Shown: positions 1 through 8,607, numbered from the stretch's first letter. The stretch is 64,000 bases of DNA from Lederbergia citrisecunda (GCF_018343695.1 NZ_JAGYPJ010000001.1:2777992-2841991); one strand, 5' to 3'. Numbers and translations: made by a program. The notes: generated by a model not told the origin, from the sequence alone.

Positions 1-180
1 AAACCTGAGCCTGGTGATCTCGTATTCTTTGAAAATACGTATCGTTCTGGAATCTCTCATATGGGTATTTATCTTGGCAACAATGAGTTTATTCATGCCA
101 GCGACAGAGGTGTTGAAATTGCCAATTTAAACACCCCTTATAATCAAAGTAAATTCAACGGCTTTAAAAGGTTTTATTAA
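1..180 (+). CDS. NlpC/P60 cell-wall endopeptidase, C-terminal fragment
   Basis: The frame is open from the first base to a TAA, giving the last 59 residues; the start lies outside the window. The fragment has SHMGIYLG followed by EFIHAS, the two histidine-bearing segments of the NlpC/P60 Cys-His-His hydrolase family, and ends GFKRFY. Family members cut peptide stems of peptidoglycan, usually as secreted enzymes with SH3b or LysM domains at the N-terminus. The catalytic Cys and any binding domain are not visible, so substrate and name cannot be given. A hairpin terminator lies about 240 bases downstream, beyond a repeat copy. Confidence 0.85.
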   Translation, partial: KPEPGDLVFFENTYRSGISHMGIYLGNNEFIHASDRGVEIANLNTPYNQSKFNGFKRFY

Positions 181-198
181 GAATCATATTTTTATTAA

Positions 199-355
199 GA
201 AAAGCGCAAGCGCCTTGCTCATCGACGTACAAACTTCAGGGCCTTCGACTGAGATAAAGGAAACACGATGAGTCCGATAGGACGAATCGATGTTGACTTA
301 TCGTAGGAAGAAGGACAAGAAGTTTGCTAGTCGATAGTTGCTGGAGCTGGACAGC
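199..355 (+). repeat. Intergenic structured repeat, copy A
   Basis: About 157 bp, beginning GAAAAGCGCAAGCGCC and ending GCTGGAGCTGGACAG. Its ends can fold together: ATCGACGTACAAACTTC pairs with GAAGTTTGCTAGTCGAT apart from a 3-base mismatch. The conserved centre (about 249-298) carries the stem-loop GAGTCC-GATA-GGAC followed by GAATCGATGTTGACT. Similar copies lie at 2127-2280, 2283-2502 and, inverted, at 46269-46429. No reading frame is conserved between copies, so this is a non-coding, MITE-like or structured element. Confidence 0.85.
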
Positions 356-414
356 TAAAGCCTAAGTTGAAAAATTAAAGACCTAAAAAAAGATATACTT
401 TCTTTACTTTATAC

Positions 415-445
415 AAAAACCGTCAAACTGACGGTTTTTTTTTTT
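415..445 (+). terminator. Rho-independent terminator
   Basis: The stem AACCGTCA/TGACGGTT has a 3-base loop and is followed by a run of T. It lies after the NlpC/P60 gene and repeat copy A, and before the ywqB ribosome binding site. Confidence 0.85.
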
Positions 446-534
446 CAACATTACTCCCTTTTTTCGAAATCCCTCAAGCATAGTGACAAACCAATCGAAA
501 TCGCGATATAATAAGGTTTTGGAGGTTTGTAAAT

Positions 535-2127
535 ATGTATAACCAACCATTACTTTCAAATATACAATCCTATAGCCAAGAACTTAAGAGCCTGCTTGAC
601 CCTAGGAGTGAAGTGCATGAAAAACTTATTCAAAAGGGGATGATTCTTTTTCGTCAGCAGCTAGTCTATGGCGTAAAATTCTCTAATGAAAAAGTTGAGG
701 CTAAAGTCCAGGATGTCACTCCCGTAAATGTGGAGTTATCTTTCGATCATCCATCCAACAGTACGTGTACTTGTCCAGAACAAGGAATTTGTCGTCATCA
801 AATGGCACTATTTTTCACGGTTTTAAGTAGAGCTCAAAGTGTCTTTATATGGCTGCAAGAATGGAAAAACCATTATCAGGTTGCCGACATCCTCTCTACT
901 TTACAACGTGGCTCTGATTTATTAGAAAAGGTGCCTCCACGAATGGAAAAAAGTCCGGAGCAATGGATTGATCGCATTCGAAATGCGTACCATCATGTCT
1001 CCGCTAAAAATTTTTATGAACTTGAAGAATGGGCGAGAGTTTGTTATAAACGTCTGCTTGGCTTTGCACCTGTTGAACGAGAATGGAAACCATTGTTTCA
1101 ACTATTTGCAGCCTGTGAGTCATTAAAAGTGATCAATTCACTTGCTTCAGAACCAAAAAAACGAGCACATTTACGGTCGTTTACAGAGCAGATGCTTGAG
1201 GAAGCGGATGAGGCTTTGTCTAAGCTTACAACGACTGCTTCACCATTCGCTTTCGATGAGTATTTTCATTTTTTACGTGAGAAAAGCCATACTTTTTTAG
1301 AAGATGAGACTGTTTTTCCAACCGAGTTTACTGATATTTACATGAAGCTTTGGTCAGCCTTATTTAAAAGGAAACGGGATTTACGTCAGGAATGGGATCG
1401 GCTAATAGCGCGTATGGACGAAGACCATGATGAGCGAATCGATATTGCCTATATTCATATCGCGATCCTATTGGAAGAGGATGATAAGGCGATTGAACAG
1501 ATGAAAAATCTTGGTTCCGCCATTGCTCCCTATACTTTGCGTTGGATGAACATGCTGCAAAATGATCGTATGAGAGATAGACTCAATCATTATTTGCCCG
1601 TTTTCATCGATCAAATTACAACTTTTATTTCCTCCTTGACCCACAGCTACGAACAGGCACAATTTACAAGGGCATTGTTTCAAATTTTAGACAGCAATAC
1701 TGCTTTATATCTCGATTCTTCCCTTTTAGAAAAGGTGTATATGAAATTACTGCCTTATAGTCGCTTCCAATATAATGAATATTTACTTGCCAAAAAAGAT
1801 TATAAAAAGTGGGCAGAGTTGCAAGTTTACACAAAAAATAGCCTTGATTACATTGATAAGCATACTATTGATATTGTTGCAAAAAATGAGCCAGCGGCAC
1901 TCAAACCACTATATCACGAAACAATTACTACTCTTATCAATAATCGCGGTCGAGATTCATATAAACGAGCTGTTCGCTATTTGAAAAGACTCCAAAAGCT
2001 TTATAAAAAAGAAAAGAAACTCAAACAATGGGAGCTTTATTTGTCGACCTTGCTCAACCACACGAAACGCTTACGTGCTTTTCAGGAAGAATGTATTAGA
2101 GGTAAACTCATAAGTGATGATTCCTAG
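535..2127 (+). CDS. ywqB: SWIM zinc-finger protein YwqB
   Basis: 530 residues, with GGAGG eight bases before the ATG. A SWIM zinc-binding signature CxCx5CxH is visible at residues 78-88 (C78, C80, C86, H88) in STCTCPEQGICRHQ; the rest is helix-rich and basic near the C-terminus. SWIM domains bind DNA or protein and often partner SNF2-family helicases. The next gene is exactly such a helicase (YwqA), and the pair is adjacent in B. subtilis, so a joint role is likely, though the function is not established. Two repeat copies separate the pair. Confidence 0.85.
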   Translation: MYNQPLLSNIQSYSQELKSLLDPRSEVHEKLIQKGMILFRQQLVYGVKFSNEKVEAKVQDVTPVNVELSFDHPSNSTCTCPEQGICRHQMALFFTVLSRAQSVFIWLQEWKNHYQVADILSTLQRGSDLLEKVPPRMEKSPEQWIDRIRNAYHHVSAKNFYELEEWARVCYKRLLGFAPVEREWKPLFQLFAACESLKVINSLASEPKKRAHLRSFTEQMLEEADEALSKLTTTASPFAFDEYFHFLREKSHTFLEDETVFPTEFTDIYMKLWSALFKRKRDLRQEWDRLIARMDEDHDERIDIAYIHIAILLEEDDKAIEQMKNLGSAIAPYTLRWMNMLQNDRMRDRLNHYLPVFIDQITTFISSLTHSYEQAQFTRALFQILDSNTALYLDSSLLEKVYMKLLPYSRFQYNEYLLAKKDYKKWAELQVYTKNSLDYIDKHTIDIVAKNEPAALKPLYHETITTLINNRGRDSYKRAVRYLKRLQKLYKKEKKLKQWELYLSTLLNHTKRLRAFQEECIRGKLISDDS

Positions 2128-2280
2128 AAAAGCGACAACGCCTGTCCATCGACGTATAAACTTCAGGGCCTCTGACTGAGATAAAGGAAACACGATGAGT
2201 CCGTCAGGACGAATCGATGTTGACTACGCAAGCGAAGAGGACAAGAAGTTTGCTAGTCGATAGGTGTTGGAGCTGGACAA
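2127..2280 (+). repeat. Intergenic structured repeat, copy B
   Basis: Starts on the last base of the ywqB stop codon. The outer arms CAACGCC near the start and GGTGTTG near the end are complementary through a G-U pair, while copy A has CAAGCGCC there, suggesting the fold rather than the sequence is kept. The core stem-loop reads GAGTCC-GTCA-GGAC. Confidence 0.85.
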
Positions 2281-2282
2281 TA

Positions 2283-2502
2283 GAAAAGCGACAACGCCTG
2301 TCCATCGACGTACAGGCCCACAGGTGTGGGTCCGTCGACGGTGCCACAGGATGTGGCGGTTTTAGTCGACGGACCTTTTTTGGACTCTGACTGAGATAAA
2401 GGAAACACGATGAGTCCGCAGGACGAATCGATGTTGACTACGCAAGCGAAGAGGACAAGAAGTTTGCTAGTCGATAGGTGTTGGAGCTGTATAACGCAAG
2501 CC
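2283..2502 (+). repeat. Intergenic structured repeat, copy C, with a different element nested inside
   Basis: Same ends and core as copy B (core loop shortened, GAGTCC-GCA-GGAC). However, the segment between the 5' arm and the core is replaced by about 70 bp (2313-2382) of unrelated hairpin sequence. Copies B and C lie head-to-tail with only 2 bases between them. Confidence 0.8.
2317..2381 (+). terminator. Nested hairpin pair with T tract inside repeat copy C
   Basis: A perfect 11-bp stem GGTCCGTCGAC (2329-2339) / GTCGACGGACC (2365-2375) encloses a second stem GCCACA/TGTGGC and is followed by six T. An alternative hairpin CCCAC/GTGGG (2317-2330) shares bases with the large stem, so the two are mutually exclusive. 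It looks like a terminator or attenuator; no coding sequence depends on it directly except ywqA downstream. Confidence 0.6.
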
Positions 2503-2575
2503 TAATTTTAAAATTATATTTCTTTATATAAGCATAAACTGTAAATACAAAAAGCTAGTTGAAAGGACATAAATC

Positions 2576-5395
2576 ATGATGAATCTTGATACAATCCAAC
2601 TTCATGTCATCCCATTGGATACGGGTTCATTTTTCATATACGCGTCAAACAAAGAGTTAGCAACGGTTGATCCAAATATTTGGAAACAGCAGCTGTTTCT
2701 TTGGCATGAGGAAAGCTTCTACGGTTCTTTCATTGAATCGAAAGAACGAGATCATATTGCAGGTGTGGAACTGAACAGTTATGAACTTTTATCGCTTCTA
2801 GGAAATGAGCGATTTAGTTCACTGATCTATTGGCATTGGGATGAACCGGGTGATGCATTGCTAGCTGTTTCGTCTGTTATTCTTGAAGCCATTCATTCGG
2901 GTAAATGGCTTCCTCAATTCACTGACGATGAGGAGTCCACCTTTAAATGGAAGGTTCCTAATATGATCTGGGATGAGTTTTCATCTGACTTTTGGGAGCA
3001 GCCTTTTTATGGAAAATCTATGGATCAGTTCGTTCCAAACTTTTTTCATCGTGCCTTATCAATCTATTTAGAGCAAGGATATGAAGGTGATTTTTTAACA
3101 AAAAAAATCGAGCTTCTTAAAAATGGTCCTTTATCTGCCGAAGAATTAGATGCTTATTTTGATGAAGATCGTTGGCAAGAGTGGATTGGAATAACTGAAA
3201 ATGATATGCCATTTGCTCTCGGACTTCGTTTGTCCGAGCCTGATGAAGATCAAGACCCGTGGATTCTAGAAACAGTGCTTCGGGATGTAAAAAATCCGGA
3301 ACGAATCATTCCTTTATCTGAGCATAAACGATTCCCGAAACGGTGGTTTTCGTTTTTAGATTCTGTTTACGAAGAAGAGGATCGCTGGGTAAAATTATTT
3401 CCATGGCTTAAAGGTGAAAGCGGGCTAACACGTGAACTTGATGAACCACTAGCCTGGAATTTCCTCACAGATGCTAGTGAAAAGCTGCTCGCACTTGGAG
3501 TAGAAATTTTGCTTCCTTCCTGGTGGGAGGCAATGCGTGCCGCTAATATGTCAGTAAGAGCAAAAGTTAAACAAACGGGAGCGAATTACCGTCCTTCCTT
3601 TGTTGGACTCGATTCAATGTTGAATTTCGATTGGCGACTTTCTATGAATGGCGCAGACCTAAGCGAAGAAGAATTCCAATCCCTTGTCCAGGAACAAAGA
3701 AGGCTCGTAAAAATCAGAGGTCGTTGGGTGAAGCTTGATCCAAAAATGATCGCACACATTCAAAAGTTAATGGCCCAGGCAAAAAAAGAAGGGTTACGTG
3801 TCCAGGATATTTTTACTTTAGGTGAAGAAGATGAAGATGCAACGACAAACATTGATGAATTTGATCCGCGTGCCTTCGCCCAAATAAAAATTGAGCTGAA
3901 TCAATCATTGAAAAAGATGCTTCGACAACTAAATACAATTTCAGAAATTCCTATAATTAATGTTCCAGACTCACTTTCAGGGGAGCTACGACCATATCAG
4001 CAACTTGGATTAAACTGGCTCGTTTTCCTAAGGCAATATGGATTCGGCGCCTGCCTTGCCGATGATATGGGACTCGGTAAAACAATACAGCTGATTAGTT
4101 ACTTGCTTCATGTTAAAGAAAGTGGAGAAAACAATACCCCTGCTTTAATCATCTGTCCAACTTCCGTTCTTGGAAACTGGCAACGGGAATTAGAGCGTTT
4201 TGCACCAAGTTTAAATGTCGTCTTGCATTACGGTTCCAACAGAGTGAAGGAAGAGGCATTTGTCGAAATGACAAAAAACACGGATATTGTTCTCACGAGT
4301 TATGGCCTTTCCCATCTGGATTCGGAGGATTTTTTATCAGTAAAGTGGAGCACGATTGCACTCGATGAAGCACAAAATATTAAAAATGCCGAGACGAAGC
4401 AGTCAAGGGCGATTCGAAAGTTTAAAGGAACTCATCATATCGCCTTAACAGGGACTCCGATGGAAAACCGACTGTCTGAGTTGTGGTCAATCTTTGATTT
4501 TATCAATCATGGCTATTTAGGTACATTCGGACAATTTCAAAAGAAATATATAATGCCGATTGAGCGAGATAATTCGGAAACGAAAATCCGCGAACTGCAA
4601 AAGCTGATACGACCATTTTTACTAAGAAGAACGAAAAAAGATCCTGAAGTGGAATTAAATTTACCTGATAAGCTGGAGCAAAAAGAGTATTGTGCATTGA
4701 CAACTGAACAGGCTGCTCTATATGAAGACCTTATTCAGAATACGTTTAGTAGAATAGAGTCTTTATCGGTGTTCGAAAGAAAAGGCTTGATTTTGCAAAT
4801 GTTAAGCAGGTTAAAACAGCTTTGCAACCACCCCGCTCTCTATTTAAAAGAAGAAATGCCTGAAAATATCATTGAGCGTTCCAATAAATTAGGGACGTTG
4901 GTCGAACTGGCAGATTCCATCATGGAGACAAGGGAAGCGTGCATTATATTTACACAGTATATCGGAATGGGGGAAATGATTCGGTCCATCTTGGAAAAAC
5001 GGTACGGAATTAAAGTACCATTCTTAAATGGGAGTATGCCAAAGGCGCAAAGAGACCATTATGTTAGTCGTTTTCAAGAAGGTGATTTTCCATTCTTCCT
5101 TCTTTCGTTAAAAGCAGGAGGAACCGGACTGAATTTAACAGCCGCGAATCACGTAATCCACTATGATCGTTGGTGGAACCCAGCTGTCGAAAATCAGGCA
5201 ACTGACCGAGCTTACCGAATTGGGCAAAACCGTTTCGTACACGTGCATAAGTTTATTACGACTGGAACGTTGGAAGAGCGAATTGATTTGATGCTCGAGA
5301 AGAAGCAAGCGTTAAATGAAGAAATAATTCGAAGCGACCAATGGGTGACTGAGCTTTCCAATGAAGAATTGCATAATTTGCTGGCATTAGCATAA
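2576..5395 (+). CDS. ywqA: SNF2-family DNA helicase YwqA
   Basis: 939 residues. The N-terminal half is the bacterial SNF2-associated region. The C-terminal half has the helicase motifs in order: ADDMGLGKT (Walker A), DEAQ (motif II), LTGTPMENRLSELWSI (motif III area), then LKAGGTGLNLTAANHVIHYD and QATDRAYRIGQ (motifs V and VI). It is an ATP-driven double-stranded DNA translocase of the Swi2/Snf2 (RapA-like) type. The RBS GAAAGGAC precedes the first of two adjacent ATGs. It probably works with the SWIM protein YwqB encoded upstream; the cellular role in Bacillus is not defined. Confidence 0.92.
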   Translation: MMNLDTIQLHVIPLDTGSFFIYASNKELATVDPNIWKQQLFLWHEESFYGSFIESKERDHIAGVELNSYELLSLLGNERFSSLIYWHWDEPGDALLAVSSVILEAIHSGKWLPQFTDDEESTFKWKVPNMIWDEFSSDFWEQPFYGKSMDQFVPNFFHRALSIYLEQGYEGDFLTKKIELLKNGPLSAEELDAYFDEDRWQEWIGITENDMPFALGLRLSEPDEDQDPWILETVLRDVKNPERIIPLSEHKRFPKRWFSFLDSVYEEEDRWVKLFPWLKGESGLTRELDEPLAWNFLTDASEKLLALGVEILLPSWWEAMRAANMSVRAKVKQTGANYRPSFVGLDSMLNFDWRLSMNGADLSEEEFQSLVQEQRRLVKIRGRWVKLDPKMIAHIQKLMAQAKKEGLRVQDIFTLGEEDEDATTNIDEFDPRAFAQIKIELNQSLKKMLRQLNTISEIPIINVPDSLSGELRPYQQLGLNWLVFLRQYGFGACLADDMGLGKTIQLISYLLHVKESGENNTPALIICPTSVLGNWQRELERFAPSLNVVLHYGSNRVKEEAFVEMTKNTDIVLTSYGLSHLDSEDFLSVKWSTIALDEAQNIKNAETKQSRAIRKFKGTHHIALTGTPMENRLSELWSIFDFINHGYLGTFGQFQKKYIMPIERDNSETKIRELQKLIRPFLLRRTKKDPEVELNLPDKLEQKEYCALTTEQAALYEDLIQNTFSRIESLSVFERKGLILQMLSRLKQLCNHPALYLKEEMPENIIERSNKLGTLVELADSIMETREACIIFTQYIGMGEMIRSILEKRYGIKVPFLNGSMPKAQRDHYVSRFQEGDFPFFLLSLKAGGTGLNLTAANHVIHYDRWWNPAVENQATDRAYRIGQNRFVHVHKFITTGTLEERIDLMLEKKQALNEEIIRSDQWVTELSNEELHNLLALA

Positions 5396-5411
5396 TAAAA
5401 TCTTTATAAAA

Positions 5412-5455
5412 ATAGGGGCTGTTCCGTTCTTTACGGTCAGCCCCGCCATTTTTGA
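5412..5455. terminator. Terminator after ywqA
   Basis: GGGGCTG...CAGCCCC with a short inner stem (CCGT/ACGG), followed by a T run on the plus strand. It lies between the converging ywqA and ssbB transcripts. Confidence 0.75.
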
Positions 5456-5503
5456 GGTAGGTAAAACGAGGACGGTTCAATGAAAGGCACATTGGAGGCT
5501 TGA

Positions 5504-5701
5504 TTATTGTGCCATTATCTTTTTAACGAAGCTTGAATGGTGGGAATTGGTAAAACTTTCTTTTTGCTGATTTTGGAGAAGGAGTTCAAGTTGAGCAACT
5601 CTTTGTGATAATTGATGAATTTGTTGGTTGGCTTTTCCGAGTTTAAAGATGAGGTCTCCAATCAGTATTTCAATAGAATCTCCTTGTTGATTCGTCCTCA
5701 A
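5504..5701 (-). CDS. Small coiled-coil protein downstream of ssbB
   Basis: 65 residues starting at a TTG placed seven bases after a strong AAAGGAGG; upstream in-frame codons have no comparable RBS. The sequence is helical with heptad-like Leu/Ile spacing (IEILIGDLIFKLGKANQQI, then LSQRVAQLELLL), predicting a coiled coil. It has no membrane segment or known motif and I do not recognise the family. It overlaps no other gene, follows ssbB by 31 bases on the same strand, and is probably co-transcribed. Confidence 0.65.
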   Translation of the reverse strand: MRTNQQGDSIEILIGDLIFKLGKANQQIHQLSQRVAQLELLLQNQQKESFTNSHHSSFVKKIMAQ

Positions 5702-5732
5702 AAATTCACCTCCTTTAAAGGCATTGCTTTCT

Positions 5733-6101
5733 TTAAAACGGCAATAATTCTTTTTCATCTTCTTTTTTGTCTACTTCCGCTGGACGCCCTCCCATAAATT
5801 TGACAGAGTCGGCGATGACTTCAGTGACGTACACTTTTTTTCCATCTTGTCCGTCGTAATTCCTAGTCTGGATTCTTCCCATAATTCCGATTAGGGACCC
5901 TTTTGTACAATACTTTGCGGTGTTTTCTGCAGATTTGTTCCATAATGTACATAAAACGAAATCAGCTTCAAAATCCCCTTTTGAATTACGATAATGACGG
6001 TTAATAGCAAGCGTAACGTTTAACACCGGTGTTCCTTCCACTGTATACCGTAGAACTGGATCCTTCGTCAATCTACCGACTAATGTCACTTGGTTTATCA
6101 A
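5733..6101 (-). CDS. ssbB: Single-stranded DNA-binding protein SsbB (competence type)
   Basis: 122 residues from a TTG giving MINQVTLVGRLTKDP, nine bases after AAGGAG; the upstream ATG would add a non-conserved leader. The whole protein is one OB fold (INQVTLVGRLTKDP, then FVLCTLWNKSAENTAKYCTKG), with a short tail ending KELLPF, the conserved tip by which SSBs recruit partners. The short length matches the ssbB (ywpH) paralogue rather than SsbA. SsbB coats incoming single strands during natural transformation. A ComK-type box lies about 100 bases upstream, fitting competence control. Confidence 0.9.
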   Translation of the reverse strand: MINQVTLVGRLTKDPVLRYTVEGTPVLNVTLAINRHYRNSKGDFEADFVLCTLWNKSAENTAKYCTKGSLIGIMGRIQTRNYDGQDGKKVYVTEVIADSVKFMGGRPAEVDKKEDEKELLPF

Positions 6102-6201
6102 CTTTTTCAACTCCTTTTTTTGCAGGGTATTCACATCTTATAGCACTTTATTTTCTATGTAAAATACACGTGGTGTTCTTTTATTCTGCTTGTCATGACT
6201 A

Positions 6202-6235
6202 AAAACGACATTTATTATACAGAAAAGTGCTTTTT
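6202..6235 (-). promoter_or_regulatory. ComK box (K-box) upstream of ssbB
   Basis: Two AT-boxes of the form AAAA-N5-TTTT: 6202-6214 (AAAACGACATTTA, one mismatch) and 6223-6235 (AAAAGTGCTTTTT, perfect). They are separated by 8 bp, one of the three spacings (8, 18, 31) known for ComK binding sites. The position just upstream of ssbB matches ComK control of ssbB in B. subtilis. Confidence 0.65.
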
Positions 6236-6347
6236 CAACAAGATGTAACTTTGAATAATCGATTTTTGCATCTTTTAGACATTTTTTATTTTACATGGGA
6301 AAGATGTTATACTTTTGATTAAAGGAACGGTGTGGGGGCGAGCTAGA

Positions 6348-6761
6348 TTGAAAACTTTTAAGATTGTTGCTCTACAAATTTACGCAGACAAAAAAGCGAT
6401 TAATATCCCGCTCAATGATGGATTAATTATCAACAAGGAAAATGAAGACGGTGTTTGGATTATCGAAGCTTTTATTGAAAAGCAGTATATGGAACATTTT
6501 CAAAAAAGATATGAAAATCAAGAAGCATTTGAAATAAGGGTCGTCATTACACATGCAGCAAATGATCCGGCGCCTTTTACCGTTAAAGTGCATACGATTC
6601 AAGTGCTTGGAGATTATATTAGCGTTTTATTCGAAGGCCGTTTGAGCAAAAGACGTAATGAATATCCCGAAATATTATTGGACGATTTAATTAAAGAGGG
6701 ATTCAGTGGAGAACAACTTTTAGAGGAATTTAGAAAACGGATGAAAAAAGACCGTAAATAA
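6348..6761 (+). CDS. ywpF: YwpF-like protein
   Basis: 137 residues from a TTG giving MKTFKIVALQIYADKKA, nine bases after GTGGGGGCG; a TTG 33 bases upstream is possible but lacks an RBS. Soluble, mixed alpha/beta, no signal peptide; basic C-terminus RKRMKKDRK. Length, start and position beside ssbB match YwpF of B. subtilis, whose function is unknown. It is divergent from ssbB, with the ComK box in the shared upstream region. Confidence 0.75.
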   Translation: MKTFKIVALQIYADKKAINIPLNDGLIINKENEDGVWIIEAFIEKQYMEHFQKRYENQEAFEIRVVITHAANDPAPFTVKVHTIQVLGDYISVLFEGRLSKRRNEYPEILLDDLIKEGFSGEQLLEEFRKRMKKDRK

Positions 6762-6767
6762 AGGGTG

Positions 6768-6798
6768 AAAAAGGAAAAAGCAGGGCATGGTCCCTGCT
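6768..6798 (-). terminator. Terminator of the small lipoprotein gene
   Basis: On the minus strand AGCAGGG/CCCTGCT (6779-6798) is followed by TTTTTCCTTTTT. The stem overlaps the stop codon of the lipoprotein gene. Confidence 0.75.
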
Positions 6799-7049
6799 TA
6801 TCTGTTGTCCGTGTTGTTCATGTTATTGTTGGTGTTAGGATTAGTATCAAGACCATTGTTTTTATTCAAATCTGTATTGTCATTGACTCCTCTGTCATTC
6901 ACACCATTATTATTGTTCACATTATTCCGATCGTTCATGTCATTATTCGTATTCGGTGGTGGCGGCTCTTGATTATTCGTTGCACATCCCACTAATAGAA
7001 TGGACGCGATTGCCATTCCTCCAATTAGTTTTGCAATTCTTGACTTCAT
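6798..7049 (-). CDS. Small Asn-rich lipoprotein
   Basis: 83 residues with a clean lipoprotein signal: charged MKSRIAK, hydrophobic core, lipobox LLVGC (Cys22). The mature part is extremely rich in Asn and Asp with repeated NNN and NDR/NDN patterns and a PPPP linker, predicting a disordered surface tether. RBS AAAGGAGCTTACCAAA-ATG. Similar short Asn-rich lipoproteins occur in Bacillaceae near sporulation genes, but no function can be assigned from the sequence. Confidence 0.7.
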   Translation of the reverse strand: MKSRIAKLIGGMAIASILLVGCATNNQEPPPPNTNNDMNDRNNVNNNNGVNDRGVNDNTDLNKNNGLDTNPNTNNNMNNTDNR

Positions 7050-7233
7050 TTTGGTAAGCTCCTTTCAGATTTTAACATCGCCGACGAAATTGACCTTGCG
7101 CATGGTCTGACATTAGCTTTCCCAAATTCTCCAAAAACCTGCATATTATTTTTTTCTTCTAAAAAATTGAAAATGGCACTAGGAGGAAAGATCCCAGTAC
7201 CATTTATATATCCTTTATTAAAAAATGCAAACA

Positions 7234-8532
7234 TTATTGTGATACTGTTTTTACTTTTATAGCTTTTTTTTCATATAGTTCTGGATTAGCCATTCGGATG
7301 ATTGAAGGTCTAATTAGTACGACTACAACTCCTATTAAGAAAATTGTTGACGCAAGTAAAATCCACTGTGCCGGAAACAGATCATAAAGAAAACCATACA
7401 GAACCATTCCGAGTGGCATAAGTGCCATCGACATTGTCTCTAGAATCGAAAAAATTCTCCCTTTGTAGTCATCATCAATTAGTTTTTGCATCATCACTTG
7501 AATTGGCGTATTTACGAGAATAATCATTGAGCCAAATCCGAACATTAGAATGACGTAATAGATAAAATTAAAACTATAGGACATTGATACCATCAGCGGA
7601 AATCCTGTCGCCCCCATGAAGAATCCCATTGCAAAAATTCCTCTTTTTGAAACAAGAAGTGGATATTTTACTTCTTTTCGAACGGAGAAATAGATCGACA
7701 TCAACAGCATTCCTAAAGCAAACGCTCCTTCAGTAAATCCGAAATGCTGAGAAGCCATTTTTAATTTTTCAATCAATACATATGAGTAACCAACCTCAAA
7801 GGCACCGAAACAGAAATTGATCATTAATGCTGCCCAAATGATGGCCATGATGACAGGCTGTAATTTTAAATAAGCAAAACCAGCTTTCATGCTTTGCCAC
7901 ATTGGTTCTTTCGCTTCGCCCTCTTGCTTTTCCTTCCGCTTAGCAAACAAGTTAAAGTTCATCGTTGATTCGAGAATAACAGCGAGTATGGAAGCAATAA
8001 TAAAAATAATGAGAAAGACGGGCATTGAAACAGCACCGTATAATAAGCCACCTACTGCAGGACTTCCGATTGAAGCGAATGATATTGACATTTGGTTTAA
8101 TGACATTGCTTTTTGAATTCTTTTTTCATCGACAAGTCCTGTAATCGAAGAAGTGAACGTAACGCCTGAAAACATAGATGTTAGTGATAAAATGCATGTT
8201 GTTACATAAATAGCGATCAGTGATATTCCCATTGTATACGTGACGAATAGAAGCCCACAAATCGCCAAGGTTGTTGCGATTTGCGAAATAATGACAATCG
8301 CTTTTCGCGAATAATTATCTACTAGGTATCCTGCAAATGGTGCACAAAGTGTCCTAGGTAAAATATTACAAATTAGGTTCGTCGCGAAGCTTGTAGCCGA
8401 TCCTGTCGTTTGTAATATATAAAAACTAATCGCAAATGCATAAACTTGAGATCCAAATGAAGAAATAAGCTTACTTGTCGTAAATGTCCAAAGGTGGTAC
8501 GTTGCCCTTTTAAGCTTTAACGCTTCGTCCAT
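7234..8532 (-). CDS. MFS drug/metabolite exporter (MFS_3 type)
   Basis: 432 residues from an ATG preceded by CGGAGTGTTTTC; longer in-frame extensions have no RBS. About 12 hydrophobic segments, with the MFS motif A variant GYLVDNYSRKA after TM2 and a basic loop (AKRKEKQEG) in the middle, typical of the enterobactin/macrolide-exporter-like branch. Probably a proton-driven inner-membrane exporter; the substrate cannot be read. It is divergent from an XRE-TPR regulator and shares two identical-armed palindromes with it, so it is probably controlled by that protein. Confidence 0.85.
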   Translation of the reverse strand: MDEALKLKRATYHLWTFTTSKLISSFGSQVYAFAISFYILQTTGSATSFATNLICNILPRTLCAPFAGYLVDNYSRKAIVIISQIATTLAICGLLFVTYTMGISLIAIYVTTCILSLTSMFSGVTFTSSITGLVDEKRIQKAMSLNQMSISFASIGSPAVGGLLYGAVSMPVFLIIFIIASILAVILESTMNFNLFAKRKEKQEGEAKEPMWQSMKAGFAYLKLQPVIMAIIWAALMINFCFGAFEVGYSYVLIEKLKMASQHFGFTEGAFALGMLLMSIYFSVRKEVKYPLLVSKRGIFAMGFFMGATGFPLMVSMSYSFNFIYYVILMFGFGSMIILVNTPIQVMMQKLIDDDYKGRIFSILETMSMALMPLGMVLYGFLYDLFPAQWILLASTIFLIGVVVVLIRPSIIRMANPELYEKKAIKVKTVSQ

Positions 8533-8553
8533 GAAAACACTCCGTTCAAAAAA

Positions 8554-8570
8554 GTTTAATGTAATTAAAC
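8554..8570. promoter_or_regulatory. Operator 1, perfect palindrome
   Basis: GTTTAAT-GTA-ATTAAAC, 7-bp perfect arms with a 3-base centre. It lies immediately downstream of the probable -10 (TATATT, 8573-8578 complement) of the MFS promoter, whose -35 TTGCAA is at 8596-8601 with a 17-bp spacer. Binding here would block the exporter's transcription start. Confidence 0.65.
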
Positions 8571-8607
8571 AAAATATAGCATGCTTTTTCTTCCATTGCA
8601 AGCAAAA

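Noticed and set aside
240-300. Active hammerhead ribozyme in the repeat core
   Set aside because: C3, U4 and A15.1 of the conserved core are not present and no cleavage-site strand is conserved; only the resemblance is reported.
6764-6995. Plus-strand frames opposite the lipoprotein gene
   Set aside because: Low-complexity Ile/Val strings are the reverse of the Asn-rich codons.
7046-7234. 62-codon minus-strand frame just upstream of the lipoprotein gene
   Set aside because: No ribosome binding site, overlaps the lipoprotein start, and the composition looks like chance.
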